Under the pieces are notes generated by a model that saw nothing but the letters and a program-made list of their open reading frames with translations, made no database searches and was not told where the DNA came from. Positions 37,543-46,005 of a stretch of DNA of 62,311 nucleotides are shown in pieces. The translations under genes and the position numbers were made by a program. The number at the start of each line of letters is the position of its first letter. Position 1 is the stretch's first letter. The DNA comes from Actinomycetota bacterium (lineage in GTDB: Bacteria; Actinomycetota; Acidimicrobiia; Acidimicrobiales; JAJPHE01): the NCBI GenBank assembly GCA_021325435.1, contig JAJPHE010000111.1, positions 1-62,311 of the forward strand, given 5' to 3'.

Positions 37543-38801
37543 AGCCGGATCACCTGCCGGGCCCGGACCAGGGCGAGGGAGCCGCACACCAGGGCGAAGC
37601 CGGTCAGGGCGATGACCGGCCCGACGATCGCCCGGGCGCCGGCCCCGTCGAGGGCGAGGTCCCCGAAGCCCTGCAGGGCCCAGCCGTTGGGGGTGGCCAG
37701 GCTCAGCTTGGCCAGGAGCGGGGGCAGGCTGCCCGGAGGGAAGAAGTTGCCGCCGAAGAGGGCGAGCACCAGCCCGGTGATCAGCACGGCCAGGTCGGCC
37801 CGGGCCTGGTCGCGGGCGTTGGCGGCGACGAGGATGGCCACCCCGGCCATGGAGACGGCGGTGGCGACGCTCAGGGCCAGCACCGGCCCGGTCGCCCCCC
37901 ATGACGCCCCGAACAGGCGCGAGGTGGCGACCCACATGGTCAGGATGCTGAGGATGGCCAGGCCGAGCAGGCCGGCGATCTTGCCGCCGATCACCGAGGC
38001 CGCCCTCACCGGGGCGGCGACCAGCCGGGCCAGGGTGCCGCCCTCGCGCTCGGCGAGGATGCTGCGGGCCCCGGTGCCGGCCCCAATAAAGAGGAACACG
38101 ATGGCCATGGCCGGCGCGAAGTAACCGACGAGGCTCTGGCGGGCGCTCTGGCCCCGGTTGACGACCAGGACGGCCGGGGCCACCCCGGCGGCGCGCACCT
38201 CGGACGGCTCGAGCTGGGCGACCGGAGGACGCTGGCCGCCGTAGGTGACGGAGGCGGCCAGGGTGCCGGCCGCCAGCCGTGAGTTGATGGCGCCCACCAG
38301 GTCAGCGGCGATGGCGGCGCCGACCGGCGCCGACTTCGTTGCGATTACCCGCGGCGCCCACGACGGCGGACGGGTGGAGTTGCCGTTGCCGTGCCCGACG
38401 ACGGTCGCCGTCGCCCTGACCTGCTGGGGGGTCAGCGGCATCGCTTCGGCGGCGAAGGCGAAGGCCTTGGTGACGAAATCGGGGGGCACGACGACGCCTC
38501 CGGCGATGCGGCCGCGGCGCACGTCGTTGCGCATGGCGGTGAACGACGAGTACCGGACGACCGACACCTCGGGCGGTATCGAAGCTCCTTTGACGGCCGC
38601 GTCGACCACGGCGCGGGCCGCCGGCGTGGGACTGAGGTCGGCCAGGCCGATGGTGACGAACCCACCTGACGCTGACGGGTGGAAGGCGATCCCCATGATG
38701 GCGGCCAGGGCGAAGGGCGCCACGAAGGCCGTGATGATCACCGAGCGGTCACGCAGGCGGCGGCGCATCTCGGTGACCGCCACCCAGAAGGCGGCCCTCA
38801 T
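37539..38801 (-). CDS. ABC-2 type exporter permease
   Basis: 420 residues with the same plan as its downstream neighbour: one N-terminal helix (VIITAFVAPFALAAIMGIAF), a soluble domain of about 150 residues, then a block of helices with GAGTGARSILAEREGGTLARL. The two permeases probably pair as a heterodimer. The ATG shares one base with the TGA of the ATPase gene (TGATG), so translation is coupled. The longer frame upstream of 38801 runs into the ATPase gene and is not used. Confidence 0.85.
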   Translation of the reverse strand: MRAAFWVAVTEMRRRLRDRSVIITAFVAPFALAAIMGIAFHPSASGGFVTIGLADLSPTPAARAVVDAAVKGASIPPEVSVVRYSSFTAMRNDVRRGRIAGGVVVPPDFVTKAFAFAAEAMPLTPQQVRATATVVGHGNGNSTRPPSWAPRVIATKSAPVGAAIAADLVGAINSRLAAGTLAASVTYGGQRPPVAQLEPSEVRAAGVAPAVLVVNRGQSARQSLVGYFAPAMAIVFLFIGAGTGARSILAEREGGTLARLVAAPVRAASVIGGKIAGLLGLAILSILTMWVATSRLFGASWGATGPVLALSVATAVSMAGVAILVAANARDQARADLAVLITGLVLALFGGNFFPPGSLPPLLAKLSLATPNGWALQGFGDLALDGAGARAIVGPVIALTGFALVCGSLALVRARQVIRL

Positions 38802-39745
38802 CAGTCGCGCAACTCTCGGCCGGTCAGCGAGAGGAAGACCGCTTCGAGGTCCGGCTCGGCCACCTCCACGCTCCACATCTCGACGCCGCAGGCGTCGGCC
38901 GCCTCGATGAGGGGCCGCAGGACCCGGCGGCCGTCCGCCGCCACCAGCTCCACCGCGTCACCGACGTCCTCGGCCGATTCCACTCCGGGGAGGGCACGGC
39001 AGCGCTGGGCGAAGGCCGCCAGGTCGCCGTCGGCCGCCACCCGGACCCGGTCGCGTCCTCCCACCAGGTCGACGAGCTGGCGGCGGGTCCCCTCGGCGAC
39101 GAGCTTGCCGCCGTCGATGATGCCGATCCGGTCGCACAGCCGCTCGGCCTCCTCCATGTAATGGGTGGTGTAGAGGACGGCGAGGCCGGCCGAGCGCAGC
39201 GACTCGACCGTCTCGAGGATGGAGTTGCGGCTCTGGGGGTCGACGCCGACCGTCGGCTCGTCGAGCACGAGAAGACGGGGGTGGTTGAGCAGGCCGGCGG
39301 CGATGTTGGCTCGACGCTTCATGCCCCCGGAGTAGCCCTCGATGCGGTCACCCGCCCGGTCGGTCAACCCCACCGTCTCCAGCACCTCACCGACCCGGCG
39401 GGCGAGCTCGGCGCCCGACAGCCCGTACAGCCGCCCGAAAAAGCGGAGGTTCTCCGCCGCCGACAGCTCCGGGTAGAGGGCAACCTCCTGGGGCACGTAC
39501 CCGATGGCGGCCTTGGCCGCCACCGAGCGGGCGTTGATCGACCGGCCGGCCACCCACACCGAGCCGGCGTCGCAGGGAACCAGCCCGCAGATCATCGAGA
39601 TGGTGGTGGTCTTGCCGGCGCCGTTCGGGCCGAGCAGTCCGTAGCACTCGCCCTCGGACACGGTGAAGCCGACGCCGTCGACCGCCAACCGGTCGCCGTA
39701 GCGCTTCAGAAGGCCGTCACAGGTCAGGACCGGACCGTCCGTCAT
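38801..39745 (-). CDS. ABC exporter ATP-binding protein (DrrA-like)
   Basis: 314 residues: Walker [12 protein letters not shown]-loop [11 protein letters not shown], signature YSGGMKRR, Walker [13 protein letters not shown] and the switch His in [11 protein letters not shown], then a C-terminal extension of about 90 residues as in drug-exporter ATPases. ATG 39745 has GGGGGAAGG upstream. First gene of the three-gene exporter operon; no adjacent regulator. Confidence 0.93.
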   Translation of the reverse strand: MTDGPVLTCDGLLKRYGDRLAVDGVGFTVSEGECYGLLGPNGAGKTTTISMICGLVPCDAGSVWVAGRSINARSVAAKAAIGYVPQEVALYPELSAAENLRFFGRLYGLSGAELARRVGEVLETVGLTDRAGDRIEGYSGGMKRRANIAAGLLNHPRLLVLDEPTVGVDPQSRNSILETVESLRSAGLAVLYTTHYMEEAERLCDRIGIIDGGKLVAEGTRRQLVDLVGGRDRVRVAADGDLAAFAQRCRALPGVESAEDVGDAVELVAADGRRVLRPLIEAADACGVEMWSVEVAEPDLEAVFLSLTGRELRD

Positions 39746-39830
39746 AGCCAGCCGCCTTCCCCCAGGACGCCGCTCACCAAGGGTAGCCAGAAGGTCGCGG
39801 GCAGTGCCCGCCCGGGGCGGAGTCAGCGGC

Positions 39831-40664
39831 TCACGGGACCACGCCGCGCAGGGCGTCGGCGCCGAATGCCGGCTCGACCAGGGCGGCGATGTTGGGACCC
39901 CGACGGAGGGAGTGGCCGCCGTCCACGTTGATGCACTGGCCGGTGATCCACGTCGACTCGGGACCGACCAGGAACCGCACCAGGTTGGCGACGTCCTCCG
40001 GCTCACCCACCCGCCGGATGGGCATGCAGGACAGGTAGTCGTCGACCACCGCCTCGTTCCCCATCAGGCCGGCGACCAGCGCGGTGCGCACCAGGCCGGG
40101 GCGCACGCAGTTCACCCGCACGTTGCTGGCACCCAGCTCATCAGCGGCCAGGCGGCACAGGTGGTCGATGCCGGCCTTGGCCACGCCGTAGGCCCCGAAC
40201 CACCGGTGGGTGTTGGAGCTGGCGATGGAGGAGACGCCGACGAAGGAGCCCCCTCCGGACCGGACCATGACGGCGGCGGCGTGCTTGAGGGTCAGCATCG
40301 TGCCGGTCAGGTTCAGCTCGATGGTCCGCCGCCAGCGCTCGGCGTCGGTCAGGGTCAACGGGCCGATGGTCTCCGACCCGCCGGCGCAGGCCACCACCGC
40401 CTCCAGACGACCGGTCGCCTGCGAGGCCCGGACTACGGCCTCGTCGACCTGGTCCTCTTGGGTCACGTCGGCCACGACGTAGTCGGCCTGGCCTCCACCG
40501 ACGCCGCCGATCTGGTCCACCGCGGCCCGGAGACGGTCCTCGGACCGCCCGCAGATGGTGACCGAAGCGCCGTCGGCGGCCAGGCGGACGGCGCACCCCA
40601 GCCCGATACCGCTTCCGCCGCCGGTGACCAGTGCGCTGTATCCCTCGAGGGCAGTGTCAGCCAT
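39831..40664 (-). CDS. SDR-family oxidoreductase
   Basis: 277 residues with the classical SDR motifs: TGGGSGIG at 14-21, CAGG, and the catalytic Ser145/146, Tyr159 and Lys163 in SSIASSNTHRWFGAYGVAKAG. It uses NAD(P)(H) to oxidise or reduce an alcohol or ketone, possibly a 3-hydroxyacyl-CoA given its neighbours. It is divergent from the CoA operon and shares its 44-base promoter gap. It has all the residues that the operon's own SDR lacks. Confidence 0.87.
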   Translation of the reverse strand: MADTALEGYSALVTGGGSGIGLGCAVRLAADGASVTICGRSEDRLRAAVDQIGGVGGGQADYVVADVTQEDQVDEAVVRASQATGRLEAVVACAGGSETIGPLTLTDAERWRRTIELNLTGTMLTLKHAAAVMVRSGGGSFVGVSSIASSNTHRWFGAYGVAKAGIDHLCRLAADELGASNVRVNCVRPGLVRTALVAGLMGNEAVVDDYLSCMPIRRVGEPEDVANLVRFLVGPESTWITGQCINVDGGHSLRRGPNIAALVEPAFGADALRGVVP

Positions 40665-40672
40665 GGGCGCTC

Positions 40673-40701
40673 AACCTAGGCGTTGCCCGATCGCATAGGT
40701 T
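40673..40701. promoter_or_regulatory. Symmetric back-to-back promoter of the SDR gene and the CoA operon
   Basis: AACCTA (40673-40678) and TAGGTT (40696-40701) are inverted copies 17 bases apart, so each strand reads TAGGTT as its -10 box. The predicted starts are at 40666 for the SDR (two bases before its ATG) and 40708 for the first MaoC gene (one base before its GTG). With the usual 17-base spacing, each promoter's -35 position is occupied by the other's -10 box. Only one polymerase could sit there at a time. Confidence 0.5.
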
Positions 40702-40708
40702 CGGGACG

Positions 40709-41212
40709 GTGACCGCCGGGCCCCGCCAGGACTTCGACCCCAAGTCGTTCCCCGTCGCCCGCAAGGGCCGGTACTACGACGACTTCGAGGTCGGCCAGGT
40801 CCTCGAGCACCACTGGGGCCGCACCCTGACCGCAGCCGACAACGTCGCCTTCTCCACCGCTACCTGCCACTGGAGCCCGATGTACCTGAACGCCGAGTTC
40901 GCCCGGGCCCACGGCCACCCCGACGCGATAGTGAACCCGATGCTGGTGCTGTGCACCGCCGTGGGCCTGTCAGTCGAGGACCTGAGCGAGGCGGGCGGCC
41001 CCTTCCTCGGCGTCGACGGGTGCCGCTTCCACCGCCCCGTCTTCCCGGGTGACACCCTGACGGCCCGCTCGACGGTCATCGACAAACGCGAGTCGGCCAG
41101 CCGGGCGGGCACCGGAATCGTCACCTGGCACACGGAGGCCCACAACCAGCGAGGCGAGCTGGTGGTCGACTACCGACGGACGAACCTGGTGGCCAAGGAG
41201 CCGCGGTCGTGA
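40709..41212 (+). CDS. MaoC-like (hotdog) dehydratase family protein 1, active site altered
   Basis: 167 residues of hotdog fold: RYYDDFEVGQVLEHHWGRTLTAADN at the start and FHRPVFPGDTLTARSTVIDKRES later, close to the mesaconyl-/itaconyl-CoA hydratase-like group. In the usual hydratase the catalytic pair lies in a D-x-N-P-x-H motif. Here the same place reads H54-W-S-P-M-Y59, so both catalytic residues are changed. First gene of a seven-gene operon; GTG 40709 comes one base after the predicted transcription start. It may work as a pair with the next gene, as other actinobacterial MaoC proteins do. Confidence 0.82.
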   Translation: MTAGPRQDFDPKSFPVARKGRYYDDFEVGQVLEHHWGRTLTAADNVAFSTATCHWSPMYLNAEFARAHGHPDAIVNPMLVLCTAVGLSVEDLSEAGGPFLGVDGCRFHRPVFPGDTLTARSTVIDKRESASRAGTGIVTWHTEAHNQRGELVVDYRRTNLVAKEPRS

Positions 41213-41697
41213 CCGGCCCGCTCTCCTCGCTGACCGGCGCGTCGAACTATTTCGAGGACTTCCACGTCGGCCAGCGCATCCGCCACGCCAGGGGGGCGAC
41301 GGTCGACGAGGTGGAGGGCGGCTGGATGTCCAAGCTGGTGATGAACACGGCCCAGGCCCACTGGAATGAGGACTACCTGCGGGGCTCGCCGCTCGGCGAC
41401 GGCCGGGTCGTGTTCGGCCTTCTCACCGCCTCGGTGGTCATCGGACTGGCCAGCCAGGACACCGCCGAGAACGCCCTGGCCGAGGTGAGCCTCGACGGGC
41501 TCCGGTTCACCTCGCCGGTCCACCACGGCGACACGCTGTACGCCTTCACCGAGGTGATCGAGACCTCACCTGCGGAGCGCGACGACGCCGGGCTGGTCCG
41601 CTTCCGGCACTGGGGCACGACCCAGGACGACCGAGTGGTGTTCGAAGGAGAGCGAACGGTGCTGGTTAAGCGGCGGACCCACTGGTCTGACCGGTGA
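41209..41697 (+). CDS. MaoC-like (hotdog) dehydratase family protein 2, active site altered
   Basis: 162 residues, hotdog fold, related to the preceding protein: YFEDFHVGQRIRHARGATV, then SLDGLRFTSPVHHGDTLYAFTEVIE. The hydratase-motif position reads H51-W-N-E-D-Y56, with the same His and Tyr replacing Asp and His as in its neighbour. The GTGA overlap on both sides means strict co-translation, which fits a heterodimer. Whether it hydrates, binds or only supports its partner is not clear. Confidence 0.82.
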   Translation: MTGPLSSLTGASNYFEDFHVGQRIRHARGATVDEVEGGWMSKLVMNTAQAHWNEDYLRGSPLGDGRVVFGLLTASVVIGLASQDTAENALAEVSLDGLRFTSPVHHGDTLYAFTEVIETSPAERDDAGLVRFRHWGTTQDDRVVFEGERTVLVKRRTHWSDR

Positions 41698-42923
41698 CCG
41701 ACTACATGCGGGCCCACGAGGTGGCCGAGCCGATGCTGCCCGGACCGAGCGGGCCGCTGGCCGGCGTCAAGATCGTCGATCTCACCCAGGCCCTGGCCGG
41801 CCCCTTCTGCACCATGCTCCTCGCCGACCTCGGCGCCGACGTGGTGAAGGTCGAGCCGCCCCACGGCGACATGGCCCGCATGGTCCCTCCCTTCGCCGAT
41901 GACGACACCGAGCGGTCGTTCGGCGGCTACTTCGCCAGCATCAACCGCAACAAGCGGGGCATCGTCCTCGACCTCAAGACCGACACTGGACGCCGGACCC
42001 TCGAGCGCATGGTGGAGGGCGCCGACGCTCTCGTAGAGAACTTCCGCGCCGGCGTAATGGACGGGCTCGGCCTCTCCTACGAGAGCCTCTCCGACCGCAA
42101 CCCTCGCCTCGTGTACGCCGCCGTGCGGGGCTTCGGCGACCCCCGCACCGGCGAGAGCCCCTACGTCGACTGGCCGGCTTTCGACGTCGTCGCCCAGGCC
42201 ATGGGCGGGGTGGTCAGCTTTACCGGCACCACCGACGGCGAGACGTTTCGGGTCGGCCCCAGCGTCGGTGATCTCTACCCGGCCACGGTGGCGGCCCTCG
42301 GCATCACCGCCGCGGTGCTGCACGCCCGCCAGTCGGGCCAGGGCCAGTTCGTCGACGTGGCCATGTACGACGCTCTCACCGCCCTGTCGGAGGCGATCGT
42401 CTACCGCTACTCCTACAACGGGACGGTCACCCGGCCCACGGGCAACAGCCATCCCCAGTTGGCTCCGTTCGACCTGTACCCCACCGCCGACGGTAAGTGC
42501 GCCATCGCCGCCCCGTCGGCCAAGCATTGGGAGATCCTCTGTGAGCTGATGGGCCGCCCCGAGCTGGTCGACGACCCGCGCACGGTCACCAACGGTCACC
42601 GCATGAAGAACGCCGACTTCGTCCGCCAGGTGATGACCGACTGGACCAGTTCTCGCACCACGGCCGAGATCATCGAGGTGCTGGGAGGCAAGGTCCCGGT
42701 GGGCCCCGTCCACGACGCCGCCGACCTCTACGCCGATCCACACCTGCAGGCCCGCCACATGCTGGTCGCCGTCGACCACCCGGGGGTCGACCGCCCCGTC
42801 GTCTTTCCGAACAGCCCGATCAAGTGCACGGCGACGCCAACCGGGGTCCACCGCCGGGCGCCCCGGCTGGGCGAGCACACCCACGAGGTGCTGGCCGAGC
42901 TGGAGCTGGAGGAGAAGCAGTGA
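41694..42923 (+). CDS. CaiB/BaiF (class III) CoA-transferase
   Basis: 409 residues with the formyl-CoA-transferase fold: DLTQALAGPFCTMLLADLGADVVKVE, RGIVLDLKTDTGR, and the catalytic Asp193 in GDLYPATVAALG. It moves CoA between an acyl-CoA and a free acid without a covalent acid intermediate. Its place between MaoC proteins and a CitE-type lyase matches the activation step in itaconate- and mesaconate-type pathways; the acid itself is inference. Confidence 0.9.
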   Translation: MTDYMRAHEVAEPMLPGPSGPLAGVKIVDLTQALAGPFCTMLLADLGADVVKVEPPHGDMARMVPPFADDDTERSFGGYFASINRNKRGIVLDLKTDTGRRTLERMVEGADALVENFRAGVMDGLGLSYESLSDRNPRLVYAAVRGFGDPRTGESPYVDWPAFDVVAQAMGGVVSFTGTTDGETFRVGPSVGDLYPATVAALGITAAVLHARQSGQGQFVDVAMYDALTALSEAIVYRYSYNGTVTRPTGNSHPQLAPFDLYPTADGKCAIAAPSAKHWEILCELMGRPELVDDPRTVTNGHRMKNADFVRQVMTDWTSSRTTAEIIEVLGGKVPVGPVHDAADLYADPHLQARHMLVAVDHPGVDRPVVFPNSPIKCTATPTGVHRRAPRLGEHTHEVLAELELEEKQ

Positions 42924-43837
42924 CCCGACCGTTCCGCCTCCGCCGCAGCGAGCTGTCGACGCCGGGCACCAGCGAGAAGATGATGACCAAGGCCGCCGGC
43001 TCGTCCGCCGATCTGGTCTTCCTCGATCTCGAGGACGCAGTGGCGCCCAACCAGAAGGAGGGCGCCCGCCGGCCGGTGGTGGAGGCCCTCACCGGGCTCG
43101 ACTGGGGCTCGAAGGTCCGGGCGGTGCGGGTCAACGGCACCCATACCCAGTGGTGCCACGACGACGTGGTCGAGGTGGTCACCGGCGCCGGCGCCGTGCT
43201 CGACGTGATCATCATCCCCAAGGTCAAGGCTCCCCGCGACGTCTGGTTCGTGGACACCCTGCTCGCCCAGCTGGAGCGGAAGCTCGGGCTGCCCGAGAGA
43301 CGGATCGGCCTCGAGGTCCTGATCGAGGAGACGGAGGCGTTGGCCCGGGTCGAGGAGATCGCCGGGTGCTGCGACCGCCTGGAGGCGCTGATTCTCGGAG
43401 TCGGCGACCTGTCGGCCAGCCAGGGGGTGCGGCTGGGCCACATCGGCCAAGCGGCCGACCGCTACCCGGGGGACATCTGGCACTACGCCCGCAACCGGAT
43501 GATCGTGGCCGCCCGGGCCCACGGCCTCGATCCGATCGACGGGCCCTTCGCCGACTTCCGCGACCCGGACGGCTACCGGCGCGAAGCCGGATGGGCCGCC
43601 ACCCTGGGCGCCGTCGGCAAGTGGGCCATCCACCCTGACCAGGTCGGCATCGCCAACGAGGTCTTCTCCCCCACGGAGCGCGAGATCGAGCAGGCCCGGG
43701 CTGTGGTGGGGGCGGTGCGCCAGGCCGAGGAGTCCGGAGAGGGGTCGGCCAACCTCAACGGGGTGATGATCGACGCCGCCACCGCCCGGATCTTCGAAGC
43801 GGTCCTGCGCCGGGCCGAGCAGGCTGGACTGGCGTGA
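42920..43837 (+). CDS. HpcH/HpaI-CitE family CoA-ester lyase (malyl/citramalyl-CoA lyase-like)
   Basis: 305 residues: RSELSTPGTSEKMMTKAAGS and ADLVFLDLEDAVAPNQKEGAR at the start, the metal-binding Glu in GLEVLIEETEAL and Asp in ILGVGDLSAS, and KWAIHPDQVGIANEVFSP. The family splits 3-hydroxy-dicarboxylyl-CoA esters, for example citramalyl-CoA to pyruvate and acetyl-CoA, or methylmalyl-CoA to glyoxylate and propionyl-CoA. GTG 42920 overlaps the preceding TGA. Probably the carbon-splitting step of the operon. Confidence 0.88.
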   Translation: MTRPFRLRRSELSTPGTSEKMMTKAAGSSADLVFLDLEDAVAPNQKEGARRPVVEALTGLDWGSKVRAVRVNGTHTQWCHDDVVEVVTGAGAVLDVIIIPKVKAPRDVWFVDTLLAQLERKLGLPERRIGLEVLIEETEALARVEEIAGCCDRLEALILGVGDLSASQGVRLGHIGQAADRYPGDIWHYARNRMIVAARAHGLDPIDGPFADFRDPDGYRREAGWAATLGAVGKWAIHPDQVGIANEVFSPTEREIEQARAVVGAVRQAEESGEGSANLNGVMIDAATARIFEAVLRRAEQAGLA

Positions 43838-44622
43838 GCGACGTCGCCCCCGAGGCTCCGGCGCCGGCCCGCCAGCTGGCGGGGCGCACCGCCGTCGTCA
43901 CCGGCTCGGGGCAGAACATCGGCCGGGCCATCGCCCTGGCGTTGGCGGCGCAGGGCGCCAACGTCGTCGTCAACGGCCACGCCCACCGTGAACTGGTGGA
44001 CTCGGTGGTCGAGGAGGCCCAGGCCCTCGGTGCCGGTGCCATCGGGGTCATGGCCGATGTTTCCGAGCCCGAAGAGGTCGACTCCCTGGTGGCGGCAGCT
44101 CAGGATGCCTTCGGTGCCGTCGATATCGCCGTGTCGAACGTCGGGGTGCGGATGCGTCAGTCGTTCGAGGAGATCACCATCGACGACTGGCACCGAACGC
44201 TGGCGTCGAACCTGCACGCCGCCTTCTACCTGGCCCACTTCGCCCTGCCCGGCATGCGCCAGCGGGGATGGGGTCGCATCATTCACATCTCGGGCTACGA
44301 CGGGTGGACCGGCCACATGGACCAGCGGGCCCACAACGTGACCGCCAAGGCGGGGATGCACGGCCTGACCAAGGCCATCGCCCGCGAGTACGGCGTCCAC
44401 GGCGTTACCGCCAACACGGTGGCGCCCGGCGCCATCGCCACCGTCCGCGACGCCGAGCAGTACGTGCACGTCGATTTGGACGCCATCCGCAAGCGGCTCG
44501 CCGTGCCGACGTTCGGCCAACCGGAGGACATCGCTGCCGCCTGTGTCTACCTGGCCGGCGAGAGTGGGCGGTTCGTCACCGGCCAGGTCATCCACGTCAA
44601 CGGCGGGGAGTTCATGTTTTAG
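43834..44622 (+). CDS. SDR-family protein with the catalytic Tyr replaced
   Basis: 262 residues: cofactor motif TGSGQNIG (23-30), SNVG at 101-104, and Ser153 in HISGYDG. The expected Tyr-x-x-x-Lys reads N168-V-T-A-K172, so the catalytic Tyr is Asn (His167 stands next to it), and the Ser-to-Asn distance is 15 rather than about 13. The C-terminal VTGQVIHVNGGEFMF is normal. It could use another residue as acid/base or be a binding protein. Its stop TAG is part of the TAGGAGGTGA ribosome binding site of the next gene. Confidence 0.82.
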   Translation: MSDVAPEAPAPARQLAGRTAVVTGSGQNIGRAIALALAAQGANVVVNGHAHRELVDSVVEEAQALGAGAIGVMADVSEPEEVDSLVAAAQDAFGAVDIAVSNVGVRMRQSFEEITIDDWHRTLASNLHAAFYLAHFALPGMRQRGWGRIIHISGYDGWTGHMDQRAHNVTAKAGMHGLTKAIAREYGVHGVTANTVAPGAIATVRDAEQYVHVDLDAIRKRLAVPTFGQPEDIAAACVYLAGESGRFVTGQVIHVNGGEFMF

Positions 44623-44631
44623 GAGGTGACC

Positions 44632-45996
44632 ATGGCGGACGAGATCGGATTCACCGTGGAGGTGGCCGCCCGGGCGGCCGGGCTGTCGTTCGCCGACCTT
44701 CCTCCTGAGGTGGTCACTGTGGCCCGCCAGTGCGTCCTCGACTGGCTGGGGGTGACGCTGGCGGGGTCGACGGAGCCGGCGGCCACCATCCTGTTGGAGG
44801 AGCTCCTCGATGACGGGCCGGCCGACCGGGCCGCGGCCAGCGGCACGGTCGTCGGCCGTGCAGAGCGCCTCGGGCCCCGTGACGCCGCCCTGGTCAACGG
44901 GACGGCCTCCCACGCCCTCGACTACGACGACGTCAACGACGCCATGTTCGGGCACCCGACGGTGCCGGTGCTGCCCGGCGTGCTGGCCCTGGCCGAGGGG
45001 ATGGGGGCCTCCGGTGCCGACCTGTTGTGCGCCTTCGTGGCCGGCTACGAGGCCGAATGCCAGATCGGCCGGGCCCTGGGTGTCGAGCATTACCGAAGGG
45101 GCTTCCATTCCACTGCCATCAACGGCGCCCTGGGTGCGGCGGCTGCGTGCAGCCGGCTGATGGGTCTGTCGCCGCACGACACCGCTGTCGCTCTCGGCAT
45201 CGCCGCCACCGAGGCCGCCGGTCTCAAGTCGATGTTCGGCACCATGTGCAAGCCGCTCCATGCCGGCCAGGCGTCGGCCGCCGGCTTGCTGGCCGCCCGG
45301 CTGGCAGGGGGCGGGTTCACCAGCCGGGCGGACGCGGTCGAAACCGATCAGGGCCTGGCCGCCACCCACACGGCCGGCTTCGACCCCCGGCGGGGCCTGG
45401 CCGAGCCTCCCGGCGGGTGGCACATCCTCTCCAATCTGTTCAAGTACCACGCCGCCTGCTTCCAGACGCACTCGGCCATCGAAGGTCTGCGCCGGCTGCG
45501 CGACCAGGCCGGTTTCGGGCCGGACGACGTCGAGTCAGTCGTGATCCACGCCGAGCCGCTCCAGATGGGTATGTGCGCCATCCCCGAGCCGTCCACCGGT
45601 CTCGAGGTGAAATTCAGCCTGCGCCACACCGCCGCCTTCGTTCTCGCCGGCGTGGACACCGCTGCCATCGGCTCCTATCGCGACGAGAATGCTCGCGAGC
45701 CCTCGCTGGTCGGTCTGCGGCAGAAGGTGGAGGTGGTCGACGACCGCACCAGCGGCCGGGCCACCCCGATCGAGGTCCGCCTCCGGGGCGGGGAGGTGTT
45801 GACGGCAGCCCACGACGTCTTCGTGCCCGAGGCCGACCTGGCGCTGCAGGGCAAGCGGCTGGAGGAGAAGTTCCTGTCGTTGGCCGAGCCGATCATCGGG
45901 GCCTCAGCCGCAGGCCGTCTCGTCGGCGCGGTCAGTGAGCTGGCCCATCTTGGTGACGTACGGGAGCTGATGGCCGAGACCCGGCCGTCCGCCTGA
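44632..45996 (+). CDS. MmgE/PrpD family protein
   Basis: 454 residues with the PrpD layout: ARQCVLDWLGVTLAGS, ALVNGTASHALDYDDVND, GHPTVPVLPGVLALAEG, and a C-terminal domain around SAIEGLRRLRDQAGF. Known members are 2-methylcitrate dehydratase and cis-aconitate decarboxylase (itaconate synthesis). The best ribosome binding site in the operon (AGGAGGTGAC) precedes ATG 44632. A PrpD-like gene also accompanies itaconate-degradation genes in Pseudomonas. The substrate is not determined. Confidence 0.87.
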   Translation: MADEIGFTVEVAARAAGLSFADLPPEVVTVARQCVLDWLGVTLAGSTEPAATILLEELLDDGPADRAAASGTVVGRAERLGPRDAALVNGTASHALDYDDVNDAMFGHPTVPVLPGVLALAEGMGASGADLLCAFVAGYEAECQIGRALGVEHYRRGFHSTAINGALGAAAACSRLMGLSPHDTAVALGIAATEAAGLKSMFGTMCKPLHAGQASAAGLLAARLAGGGFTSRADAVETDQGLAATHTAGFDPRRGLAEPPGGWHILSNLFKYHAACFQTHSAIEGLRRLRDQAGFGPDDVESVVIHAEPLQMGMCAIPEPSTGLEVKFSLRHTAAFVLAGVDTAAIGSYRDENAREPSLVGLRQKVEVVDDRTSGRATPIEVRLRGGEVLTAAHDVFVPEADLALQGKRLEEKFLSLAEPIIGASAAGRLVGAVSELAHLGDVRELMAETRPSA

Positions 45997-46005
45997 GGAG
46001 GGACG

